A stretch of 64,000 nucleotides of DNA from Alnus glutinosa (lineage: Eukaryota; Streptophyta; Magnoliopsida; Fagales; Betulaceae). The notes below the pieces were generated by a model. The model had not been told where the DNA came from. It searched no databases and worked only from the letters and a program-made list of their open reading frames with translations. Shown here in pieces: positions 1-10,676 of the stretch. How positions within the stretch are numbered: position 1 is the stretch's first letter; each line of letters begins with the position of its first letter. The position numbers and the translations under genes were made by a program. Location of the stretch: the NCBI RefSeq assembly GCF_958979055.1, contig NC_084893.1:27111487-27175486 (forward strand). Direction: 5' to 3'.

Positions 1-1800
1 TTAATCAGGGAAATATTACTCAGATGCAGCTATAACTGAAATAACTATCATAATCCAGATGCTGCTCCAACCAAAATAATATGGTTTGAGAATCCGTGTG
101 TTTGGATGAGGACATAAGCTTTATGTAGTTTTGAATTAAAATTTCGAATTTTTAATTCTGATCTGAATATTCATCGACTTGTAATCTTGATCTCTTGTAA
201 TAGTATATTTTGCTTATTCATAAGTGCATAGTCTGGTAAGAGACACTATCAAATCTTCTATAAAGAGGTAAGTGGACAGGTTACAGGTATAAGCCATCTA
301 TTTGAGGTTTCTCTGGGATTTGTGTTTGTATAAAAAAAGGTTAATCATCAAATGTATTTAAATTTGACACTTGATGCATGTGTTGGATTGTAAAATGAAG
401 CAATATGATTTTGGGGTTGGTATGCTTGCTATTGGGTAGAATTAAATATTTATTTTGGTATTCCAACAATTGAATTATTGATGTGTTAAGTAAGAATGAG
501 TTTTGTATTGATTGAGAAACTGTATTGTTGCTGGAAGTGTTGATGAAATAAAGATAGCAAGGAAATTTCCTAGAACCCAACCAAGCACACACCTTACACA
601 CTAATGTAAAGCTGGACAGATTTAGTAATGGAACTTATGTTTATATTGCTGTTTGGAACTGGACAGCTTCATATTTTGGGATATCAATTACTTGTGTGCA
701 TGGTAATGGACTTGGGTTTGATCTGGGAATGAGTTTATCACTTTTAGGCATTGTCCAGATTTTCTTTTGGTGTACTTATTGATGATACTTATGGGTTGGT
801 TGACGGATTAGAATTGAGTAAAGGGAACTATAACCCCATTGCATGTACTGAATTTGCCATTCTTAAGAAGATGATGACTCTGTTTTAGAACTGGTTTATA
901 AGTAAACATGAATTACAATAGGACACATTGTTAGAATAATGTTGTAGTAAATAATCAAAAGGCTTATAGTTTGGGCTCAGTTGTGCAACTTACCTGAAGG
1001 TTTTCTTAGAAAGACACTTGCTGTATTGCTGATGAATACGAAGAAACTTGCTGTAAATTAGATTTCATGCATGATTTGAAGTTTCACAATAGCTCATACT
1101 CTCATAGCAATATTGGGGATTGGTATTTGAGGGACAATTTAATATAATCTATGTCTTGAAAATACAATGATGGAGTGTTTGAAGAAAGGCCTTGACAGCC
1201 TTGAAGAATTTAGTGAAATTTGAAGCTCGAACTAATGTTATTGCTTTAGTTTGGTGGCTGTAAATATTGGAATGAGTTTTGTAGTCGCTAGATTTTCTTT
1301 GATGTTGTAGTGTTATCCTTTTAAGTGGCATGGAAATATACATGTGTGTCGACATTTGAATAGCTTAGTTGGAAAGAAAGAATGCCCAGAATCTTCTAGT
1401 GTAATAATAATTTATGATTTGTGATGATGTTAGGTGTGCATAGTGAGTTGTAAGGGTAATTTGTATGACATAGTTTCTATATGTATAAAGTTGGTTGATT
1501 TTGGAAAACTATGAATTGTAGTAACCATGTATTAGGAGGAATTAGACATTTATGACAACATCTATGTATTTCCTCTTATGTTAATGTTGAATTTTACCAC
1601 CCTCCAGACAAGGTATTGGTTGGGAGTGTTTAAACTGTAGTCAGTCTTGTTTAAGTGCTTAACCTCAGGGTAATTACACTATAATAAAGAGGAAAGCTAA
1701 ATGCTGTCTAGAAATAAAATTCTGGACAGCATAGCTTAGTTGGAAAGAAAGAAAGAATGCCCAGAATTTCATAGAAATGAAGTCTTGGGCAGCATGGCCT
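1..1800. other. AT-rich intergenic DNA, no gene recognised
   Basis: Only short open frames on both strands, none with a recognisable domain or a splice pattern that extends it. The phrase CTGGACAG recurs several times (for example near 613, 660 and 1721). A stretch of about 40 bp at 1358-1398 reappears at about 1729-1771, which points to old repeat DNA, possibly the outer part of the LTR-like sequence that follows. Confidence 0.5.
1358..1800. repeat. Dispersed direct repeat of about 40 bp
   Basis: The block reading TAGCTTAGTTGGAAAGAAAG followed by AATGCCCAGAAT occurs at about 1360-1393 and again at about 1733-1768, the second with one extra GAAA step. After the second copy the text AAATGAAGTCTTGGGCAGCATGG echoes the preceding AAATAAAATTCTGGACAGCATAG. 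The arrangement looks like local duplication inside repeat DNA. Confidence 0.6.
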
Positions 1801-2748
1801 TCTTATGGAGTTCTAAAAGAATTCAACTAGTTCAAATCTCCCTTTCCCCCTCCCCTTGGGGACAAAAAATTACTTATTAAAAAAAAGCAATAGCTACCGG
1901 AAAATGTAAAAAATTATGAAAGCGGTATTACCGGGATTTATAGCGGTAGCAATAGCTACGGGAAATGTAAAAATTATGAAAGTAGTATCACTGGGAAAGA
2001 TAGCAGTAGCACTAGCTACTGGGAAATGTAAAAATCATGAAAGAAGTGTACCGGAATTGATAGCGGTAGTACTGGCTACCGGAGAATGTGAAATTTATGA
2101 TAGTGGTATACTGGAATTGATAGCGGTAGGTACCGGGGAATGCAAAACTTATGATAGCTATGTAACGGGAAGGGATTAAGAGTATGACGTCCCTGGGGGA
2201 TTTAAAATTCAGAGAAGCGTTATTATTCTAAAAGAGAAAGAAGTCTTTAAAGAGAAACGGGGAAAAAAAATTATCTTTTTCTTGATATCAATTATTGATC
2301 TATGGAAGAAAGAAAGAAAGTTATGTTTTATTTCGAGGCTGAGTTTGATTTAATTATTCTTATTTATTATGTTATTTGTTTTTATGTTTACTTGCTGAGC
2401 CGTGAACTCACTATTTCACATGTAAATTTTTATTTACAGAGAAAATGAAGTACGGTGTCAACTCACAGGATTGGAGGGTAATTAATACTAGAATAGAGAC
2501 TTCAACTTGACGCCCTAGTCATCAACAGAAGACGAGGTAAATTTTAATATGACTGAAAACTACATATTCTATGATTGAGGTTTTAGTGCTTTGGTTTATT
2601 GGACAGGGGGACTAAAAGTTTGAAAATTTTCCGTTGTTCTAGCTTTGTCAAATGTTTATTTTACTTTTTTTCCACTTTGAAATTAATGCAAGTTTAGTTC
2701 ACACCCTAAATTTTCCTTTTTTTGTGAATTAAAAGTCTGGGTGTGACA
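1800..2748 (+). mobile_element. Probable Ty3/gypsy-type LTR remnant (solo LTR)
   Basis: The part from about 2390 to 2748 has the layout of a plant Ty3/gypsy LTR: CTTGCTGAGCCGTGAACTCA, then a T-rich stretch ending in CAG, then a CTTGACGCCC-type motif, and a terminal GGGTGTGACA at about 2738-2747. No primer-binding site and no gag or pol frame follows, so it looks like a solo LTR or fragment. The left edge is not visible, and 1800 is a guess. The family call rests on remembered LTR style, not on an alignment. It ends only about 35 bp before the TFIIIA start codon. Confidence 0.35.
1889..2180 (+). repeat. Minisatellite, about 60-bp unit, 4-5 copies
   Basis: Diverged units of about 60 bp follow each other, each with a core like GATAGCGGTAGCAATAGCTA followed by a CGGGAAATGTAAAAATTATGAAAG-like stretch. 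Because most units are close to 20 codons long, one frame (1916-2179) stays open and reads as a degenerate peptide repeat with IAVALATG as its core. I take the open frame to be a by-product of the unit length, not a gene: it has no recognisable signal or domain. Confidence 0.75.
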
Positions 2749-2782
2749 ATCTCGCTCGAGTGACACACACACACAAACAGAG

Positions 2783-2900
2783 ATGGGTGAGATAGAAAAG
2801 CCGATATTCAGAGACATAAGGCGTTATTTCTGTGAGTACTGCAGCATTTGCAGGTCCAAGAAGTCCCTCATCACCTCTCACAACCTCACCCATCACAAGG

Positions 2901-2946
<46 letters not shown>

Positions 2947-5593
2947 ATATGTGCTTGATTGTGTATTGAAATTGCTATTTATTTTTTCTTTGTTTTCCTA
3001 TTTTTTAGGAAGAAATGGAGGAGAAGGGTGTTGATGAAGAAGAGAAAATAGAGGGGACAAAATCCAATACTTGCACAGAATGTGGTGCCTCTTTCAAGAA
3101 ACCAGCGTATTTGAAGCAACATATGCAGAGTCATTCCCTCGAGGTATTTGTTTGCATGGTTTTCCTTTTTGGTTTGCATATTTTTAGTGTTATTGAGACT
3201 TGGTCTAACCCATTTAGCTTTAGATTTGCGTATTTGAAATGATTAGTTGTTGGGTTGGGGTTGGTTTGGTCTCGCGCTAACTCATAACAATCTTGGCTTT
3301 GGATTTGCTGGTTTGAAATGATTGTTCATAGTGCATGCCTGCTAGATCCGTTTGTGTGTGCGTGATTATGTTGGCCCATGAGCTAGAAGATCTTTTATAT
3401 ATATATAATGTCATATCATTAAAAGGCGCAGAGGGACGCAATTCTAGTATACGGGAAATATACAAAAGTGTCCCTAAAAAGAGGAAACAAAAGAGCAAGA
3501 AATTAAAAACTTTGCAACGTAACACGACTTGGGCTATGATGAGCCGAAACCCATACAAATAAAGTATTAAGCTCGTTGATAATTGATCTTGTCAGTCCAT
3601 TATAGCACGTTTCGACTCGGGCTAGAAGATCTTAAAGGACTACAAAATTACTTCTCTTACAAAATTGTGTATTAATGGACTGACAAGATCAATTATCAAT
3701 AGGCTTTTTTTGGTTGCTGTTTGCGTACCTATGTAAGAAATTTAAGATGTGGTGAATTTGATCTGGAAACTCATTTAACTTTTAGTTGACTAGATTTAAC
3801 TTTTTGTAGAAAATACATAATCATTTGAAGAGTCCATTAACCGATAAGCTACTAGTTGCCTCATATGAGCAAAACATGGGTTTTATTAGAGGTGGGGGTG
3901 CATGTTCGAAGACATTGCTATGATACTGCTTTATTCCTAGCCGCCAACTGTGTTGATGGCTGTTTGTATCTTGGTAATGACATTTATTTTAGCTAATGGG
4001 TCGATTGAAGATGAATTATTTTGCAGGAATCTTTACTTATTTGAGATGTTAAAGCGTGTAAGCATTGGATCCCATACAATGAACTCCAAAATGCGAGAGG
4101 CTTTATCTTCAGACTTGAATGGTCTAGTATCAGGTGGGAGACCTCCTGAGAAGCTCCTTCAAGTGAGCCTCAATCACGCCATGTTTCCAAGTTGAGGTTT
4201 GAAGGTTTCTTATCATGTATATTTAGATACAGTGGCTAGTTATCTTTGCAGTTCTAGTAGCTCTTGACTCTTATTTGATCCTTTTGATCTTGTTGCAGAG
4301 GCCGTATACTTGTAAAGTTGATGATTGCCATTCCAGCTATAGAAGAAAGGACCACTTGACTCGCCATCTTCTTCAGCACCAAGGAAAACTCTTCAATTGT
4401 CCAATTGAGAACTGCAACCGTGAATTTTCTTTACAAGGCAACATGAAAAGGCACGTGAAAGAACTTCATGGCCAGGATCACCCTCCCACTGATGCTAAAT
4501 GCCAGAAGCAGTATGTCTGCCCTGAAATTGGGTGTGGGAAGGTTTTCAGATTTGCGTCAAAGTTGCGGAAGCATGAGGACTCCCATGGCAAGTTGCTCTG
4601 CTTTCCAAATTCCAATTCTTACTATAATCTTGCTTCTGGATATCTCTGAATGTATTCTTTATTTTTGTAGTATAGATTATCTTGTTTAGTAACATTGTTG
4701 TTGAAATGAGAAACAAGTACACTTGCTAAATTTTGGAAATTTTATCAAATGCACTATTTGACAAATGCCTTTACCGCTGCAGTTAAACTAGACTCAGTGG
4801 AGGCGTTCTGTTGTGAAGCTGGTTGTATGAAATATTTTGCCAATGATCAATGCCTTAAGGCCCACATCAAGTCCTGCCACCAACATATTACTTGTGAGAT
4901 ATGCGGGACCAAGCAGCTGAAAAAGAACATTAAGCGGCACCTGCGAATGCATGAAGCCAAAGTGTCGTTGGTGAGGATCAAATGCAATCACAAGGGTTGT
5001 CTTCACACATTTTCAAATGTAAAATACAACACCATCGATATTCTCCATTTTCAGCTTATTTTCTTTCATTTTTATATTTACACACAACTGAATATGATAC
5101 GGCTTTTCAATGATATGTTTTTTTTTGCACTTGTTTATATATATATATATATTCAGAAATCAAATCTCCGTCAGCATGTGAAGGCTGTGCACCTTGATCT
5201 TAAACCCTTTGCCTGTAGCTTTACTGGTTGTGGAATGAGATTCGCACACAAGCACGTGAGAGACAATCATGAAAAAACAGGGAACCATGTTTACACACCT
5301 GTAAGTTTTTTATGCTTGGATGAGTCAAAACTGTTTTGTGTTCATCTGGGTAGGCATCCTTTTCCAACATGGATAGAAAATGACATTCATGCTTGGATTT
5401 GTAATTGCTTTGGGTTCAGGGGGACTTTGAGGAGTCAGATGAGCAATTTCAATCCAGGCCTAGGGGCGGGCGGAAGAGAAAGTGCCCAACTGTAGAAATG
5501 CTGATCCGAAAGAGGGTTACTCCACCAAGTCAGTTGGATGAGGGATCTGACTATCTTTCTTGGTTGCTCTCACAGAGGACTGACAACGAGTAG
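2783..5593 (+). CDS. TFIIIA: Transcription factor IIIA, nine C2H2 zinc fingers
   Basis: TFIIIA binds the internal control region of 5S rRNA genes to recruit RNA polymerase III, and also binds 5S rRNA itself, in nucleus and nucleolus. Coding exons read as 2783-2899, 3009-3143, 4299-4587, 4783-5018, 5157-5300 and 5420-5593, summing to 364 residues in frame. Nine C2H2 fingers are visible, starting with CEYC, CTEC, CKVDDC, CPIENC, CPEIGC, CEAGC, CEIC, CNHKGC and CSFTGC. The C-terminal tail has the plant TFIIIA signature RPRGGRKRK and RKRVTPP. The intron after 4587 begins with GC instead of GT; the join [12 protein letters not shown] matches Arabidopsis TFIIIA. A cassette exon between exons 2 and 3 carries a 5S rRNA mimic and is left out of the productive reading. 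Confidence 0.95.
2902..2945. repeat. CT microsatellite in TFIIIA intron 1
   Basis: A run of about twenty CT units directly after the donor of the first TFIIIA intron. Confidence 0.9.
4027..4196 (+). promoter_or_regulatory. P5SM cassette exon: 5S rRNA mimic that controls TFIIIA splicing
   Basis: Between TFIIIA exons 2 and 3 lies an acceptor (TTTTGCAG, ending 4026) and a stretch that copies plant 5S rRNA: GGATCCCAT at 4067-4075, GAACTCC at 4081-4087, and GGTGGGAGACCTCCTGAGAAG at about 4133-4153, all in the order found in 5S rRNA. In land plants this element is known as P5SM. Ribosomal protein L5 binds it and promotes skipping; inclusion yields a transcript with a premature stop. Here inclusion after exon 2 would read five codons (ESLLI) and then TGA, as the model predicts. 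The downstream donor is uncertain: GTGAGC at 4163 or GTTTGA at 4197. Confidence 0.88.
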
Positions 5594-7899
5594 TGACTCA
5601 TGCCCTCTAGTTTTGCGCGATGTGAATAGACTCTTCCAATGGAAATATATATAGAAATTGGGTATATTTACTCTTAAGTTCATTATAGATGATATATTAT
5701 ATATAGCTTGTTAGAATCCTTGTATAATATGGTTCTGTTCCTCATTTGTTACTCTTCCTTGTATAATATGGTATACAAATCTAGCCTTAGTTTCTTCAAC
5801 CAACCTTTTTTCTGCCTCTTTATTTATTTATTTTGAAGGGAAGGTTGGGATGAGGTTTGCTCGCTCGAAATTGTTAGTGAAGAGAATTGCTTGGAAGCCA
5901 GGTTAGCTTTTGTTGTTTTTTGCAGAAGAAACCAGCCTTTGAAAGGACCAAAAGGAGAGAAAAAGTTGCAGTTATTGCGGGCAAGTATTTGCCAATAAAG
6001 TTTTGATAAGATTTTCTTCTTGAGAATTGTTGAAGCTGGGTTTCAGATAAATTGAAGGAGAAAACTCTGAAATTTGTGGTTTGAATCCGGCCACCATTGT
6101 GCACACAGGAAGATGATTTGGGGGAGATCTTGGAGGAGAAACCATGGAACATGGGAGGGTTTTTCCCAATCCGGATGGAAGAATGAATGGAAAGATCTCG
6201 TGGGAATGCTTTAAAAAACAAGATGAGAAGCGGTCCATTGAGATAAAGCATGTGTCTGAAAATTGACATTACGAGACACTTTCATCAAAGTATTCCAACT
6301 TTAAAAGCAAAACAAATTACAAATAATATCATATACAATATTAGAAAAGTTTCAAGAAGAGAAGGGCGAGGAGCTGTTGATAGCCAAGATCACCATAAGA
6401 GCATCTCATTCCAGTAGTTTTTATGCTTAAGCTTATTAATGTATTTTGTTCAACTCATGATAATCTAAGCAAAATCACGAATGTAATCAAGACCGGATCA
6501 AACTTTAACGTTAGTCTATACAAAGTATAGCATAACAATCTATTGGCATAAAAAAAGATAACCAATCGGTCGTGTAAAATAAATGTAATAAATGAATGTG
6601 AAAGAATAGCATTGTTCTCTATTTCATACAACATTTATCATGCAAACAACATTAAAAAAGATAATTAAAAAGAAGTAAAACTTCCCTTACTCCCTATTTT
6701 TCCCGTGTTATGAGTTTTGCAATGTTAACTTCAAATTATCAAAATCAATACGAAGATTTCATTTTTCAACGTCTTATAATTCAGGGAAATAATTGTTAGG
6801 GGACGGTTAAACTGTCCCCCAACCGGCTTTTTTAATAAAAAAAATACCCTTTTAATGAAAAGGGGCGGGCAGGGACGGTAAACTGCTCTATAATTCAAGC
6901 CCTACATTGCAAAAACATTTCAAAAAATAAGTGAAGTTTCTCCATTGAAAAAAGAAAAAGCATTAAATGGGCTAAAACTTGGCATAGGGTGCAGGTAGCA
7001 CCTAGAAAGTTAAATGGTCAAACAAATGAAGTTGGAAGCTTTTAAGGCAGCCGAAAATGGTCACAGAAATTTCATAGACATGGTTATAGCCATTAAATAA
7101 GTGTAGCCTCTGTTGACAGACTCCCTCTCCCTTTTTCTTTTTCTCCTTTTTTTGAACAACTTCAGCCCTACCTCCTCACATGTAAACGGTTGTTTCATGT
7201 GAGCATGACAAATAAGCTAATTTTAGCCGCACGATTAGATTCAGGTTCATTCTATAAGGTTAGATCCAAGTAACATCATTTCCACCTCACCAAATTGTAT
7301 AATATATAGTATCTTGTTGAATTTATTAGATGCACAAGAAAGGGGGCCAAAAGCTTGCCATTCTTCTTCATAGCAGTCACATATCAAACTCCTTTCCGCA
7401 CGTGATTTGATTATATAGATACTCAAATTTTGATTAAAAAGGATTAAATTGGCATTTGTCGTTAGAGTACGTGATTTTTACGTGCATTAAGGCATACGTC
7501 ATGCAACATTAGGGCCGGGTGGTCTGAAATTAAGATGTATAAGGTTTTGGACGACTTTTTTTTTTTTTTTTTTTTACTCGGGTTTGTTTTAATATAAAAC
7601 ACAGAATAATAGCAGCAAAAAAATTACAATCATAAAGGAACTTAGACATGCTCTTATGATTTTGTGGGCACAATGTTGATTTTAAGCCATTTTAATGGTC
7701 CAAAAAAGTTGCATCATCCTCATTCATTGTCACCGACAAAAGAACAAGACAAGAAGTTTCATGGGAGATTTAGAGGCTTTCTAGGAACCCCATTAATGTT
7801 TTCTCAAAAGGGTGCACAGGTGATGTGGGTTAAGATTGTTTATGGATTGAATCAAAAAGAAAAGGAAAAAGAAAGAAAAAGAAAGAAAGATTGTTTATG
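5594..7899. other. Intergenic, no gene recognised
   Basis: Downstream of TFIIIA. Open frames on the minus strand at 5874-6269 have no family I recognise and no supporting splice sites. A near-palindrome GGGGACGGTTAAACTGTCCCC sits at about 6800-6820 with a partial copy (AGGGACGGTAAACTG) at about 6872-6886, likely an old inverted-repeat element. A run of 18-19 T lies at 7558-7576. Confidence 0.5.
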
Positions 7900-8182
7900 G
7901 ATCGGATCCTGAAATTCTAAAATACCCATCTTTCAGAAATTTGCAATGTCAATTATTCCGTCGAAATTTACCGTTAAATCAAACGGTTGATGAGTGAAAT
8001 CTCTAAAATACCCGTAAAATGTTTATAAAATTACAAAAATGCCTTGAATTTGGATTGGGATATTTTGGGAATTTGACTTCTTCCGGTAGGATTTAACAGT
8101 GAATTCAGATCGGAGGGTTGACATTTCGCAAACTTCTAAAAGATGATAACCTTAAATTGACATCTTTTAAAGTTTAAATGTG
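7900..8182. mobile_element. Short inverted-repeat element (MITE-like)
   Basis: The left arm (ATCTTTCAGAAATTTGCAA, then a block with ACCGTTAAATC, then TCTAAAATACCC) matches the reverse complement of the right arm (ATCTTTTAGAAGTTTGCGA, CACTGTTAAATCC, CCCAAAATATCCC) over about 100 bp with scattered differences. There is almost no unique centre and no coding capacity, as in a non-autonomous DNA transposon. Exact ends and target duplication were not resolved. Confidence 0.65.
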
Positions 8183-10420
8183 TAATTGTAAAAGCAATAA
8201 AAGATTAAATGTGATAATTAAAGTTTTCTCGAATAAAAGTTGACTTACTCTTCAAGGCTCTTAGTAACTTTACTCCAATTGTTCCGGACGGTATGCTCCG
8301 TATTAACTTTTTTTTATAGGAGCCGCTCGAATTGCACCCAATTCGATGTTTATGCATTTATTTTTATGTATGACTTATATTATTATTCAATAGTAGTATT
8401 GTCAAGTCATGGTAAAGATGACCAATAATGTTTTTATGTAGACCATGGACAAGAAGTCCCCACTGAACGTGGACTATCACTTCAAACATGCAAAGCCCAG
8501 ACATCATGACATCAACGACCATCCATTTCCTTGTCCTCAAGAGCTCATTTGGTCTATAGATTAAGATCGATGATATCATGAACGTACAGCTTTGTCTAAA
8601 GGAGAGCATTAAAACTCTAATTGAATCGCTATGCATTATGCATGTGCAAAAGCAGATTTTCGCACTATCGGACTAGCCGACGGGCCACCTACAAGACAAC
8701 AAAACGATCACTAAAGTGGCGCCGACCGGAAACCTAGCTCCGATGGTTAAGTAAATAATGTATGACGACTTTTCTCTTATTTGGGGATGATCCTCTCTTT
8801 CATTTTAGACCATTTGTTTAACTGCATGCGGTGGGATTGTGATTGTTGAGGCTTTTTTTTTTTGTAATTCGCTATATTAAATTGATACGTTTTCAAGAAA
8901 TTAAATGCATTTAAAAAAAAAGAAGAAGCACGTGAGAGCGTATAGAATAAGATCCTCTTTATTTTACTTATAAGTTCATGGTTAAGATTTTATTTTGTTT
9001 CATTTAACGGTATATATATATATATGATGCCATGCACATACTCTTGATTGAACAACTCATCAAATTTCACCGTTAATTGAAACGAAAGACTCATCTCTAT
9101 TTCACTTAAAATGAAGAGAATCTTTATCTAAAAACACGTTCATTTCAAGTCTTTATCTAAAAACACGCGTGCTGAAAGAATAAATTTGAAGAAAAACTTC
9201 GTCCGGCATCAAGGGGGAAGAAAGAAATAATAGATTGCCTCTTTCAAAATGGTTTATGCTAATTCCAAATATAATGCAAGTCATGCATAGAATTCAGTAC
9301 CAAAAATTTGAAGTTTGAAACTTGTAACACTCGTGTAGCTCATAATCATCACATAGTTTAAAAGTAGAGTATTGCCAAGCAAAGACAACAATGAAATAAA
9401 AAATAAAAAGAAAAATAAAGAAAAGAAAAGAAAAGATAGGTAAGGCATTCAGGACCTCAGGCCCCTCCCACCATAGGACCCACATGTTTCTTCTATCACC
9501 TTGCAGATTCTTTGGTTCCACTTCCAACATGATATGTCTATGTATGTATAGGGTTTGCCACAATCTTTCTTCATCAGCAAGCTAAAATGAATCCTTTCTT
9601 CTTCTTTTTTTTTTTTTATAATAATAAAGTAAGTTTCATAGCTCCGACCTAGTAATAGGGTTGTTGCCGCTACTTACTAAGCACGGGTTCTATCCCGGGC
9701 CGGGTTTGGCCAAACGTCAAATTTGATTTTTAAACAAAGACAATATATATAAATATTTTAAAAGAAAAATTAGAGGAGTTTTGCTTTCCCGCTAACCTTC
9801 TGTTCTGTCCCGTATGTATGGAACTTAAATATTTTTTAAAATTAAAAGCATAGATTGAAATTTGTAGCAAAGAATTTTAATGGAACTAGTTTTGTAAGTA
9901 TAGAAAAAAAGATTGAAGTAATTTAGATTAGATTTTATTTTTTATTTGATGAATTAATTTAGATTAGATCTAAACCCTATGTGAAGCCTATAATAATAAT
10001 ATATATTCTTTGGCTCAGAAAACTAGTTAAGACCACCCCACGTGGGTGCATTTCGTCGCCTTGCAAAACATGCATAGGATACGTTGCTGACATGTACGCG
10101 CGTCGGTTGCCACGTGTAGCGCACTGAGCAGAGCCACGTGGTGAGTCCCTCGGATGCTCTTGCCTATGAAAATAAATAATGTGGGAAACATAGGCAGATT
10201 TATGACTCTGACGAGGACACAATAATATATATATATATATATATATTTAATAAGAGACAGAGACAGAGTCAGAGATACAGAATAGATTAAAAAAAACGAC
10301 TTCGTTTAGACGGCGAATCTGCAGATTCAAATCACAACGTCTATTTCCAAAAACGACGTAGCGCAAGGTCCTTCACTGAGTCAAAAATGCAAAATTGTAA
10401 AAAATACGGGATCGTTGACC
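8183..10420. other. Intergenic, no gene recognised
   Basis: AT-rich with short AT microsatellites (about 9011-9025 and 10223-10246). From about 10030 the GC content rises and ACGTG-type motifs appear (near 10039, 10109 and 10134), consistent with the distal promoter of the coiled-coil gene downstream. ACGTG is the core of G-box/ABRE sites, but function here is inference. Confidence 0.45.
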
Positions 10421-10421
10421 G

Positions 10422-10427
10422 TATAAA
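10422..10427 (+). promoter_or_regulatory. Probable TATA box of the coiled-coil gene
   Basis: TATAAA sits about 250 bp before the start codon at 10677 and is followed by a CT- and CA-rich leader (10515-10620), the usual look of a plant core promoter and 5' UTR. Transcription would be expected to begin near 10455. Confidence 0.55.
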
Positions 10428-10516
10428 ATACATGCATACATACATACATACACACATTGGTGTATGTCTCTGTGCGCGACGTTTTCTTCGTCAGAATCCC
10501 TCACTGTCTGTGCCTC

Positions 10517-10548
<32 letters not shown>

Positions 10549-10676
10549 GAAGCTCTCTTTGTACTTTCCACCATTTCTCACACACAAACACACACTCACA
10601 CACACGCGCACACTCTCTCTCTGTAGCTTCTACTTTCCGCTGTCTTTCCCTAAATGGGCGAATCTAGCTGGCGAAG

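Noticed and set aside
3950-4195. 81-codon plus-strand frame inside the TFIIIA intron
   Set aside because: It only overlaps the 5S-mimic cassette exon in a different context; the exon's role is to interrupt the frame, not to code.
5874-6269. 131-codon minus-strand frame downstream of TFIIIA
   Set aside because: No recognisable domain and no splice partners. The plus strand reads like decayed repeat DNA.
9640-9715. Possible SINE or tRNA relic with a GGGTTCTATCCCGG motif
   Set aside because: The B-box-like motif is there, but no convincing A box, tail or target duplication could be found.
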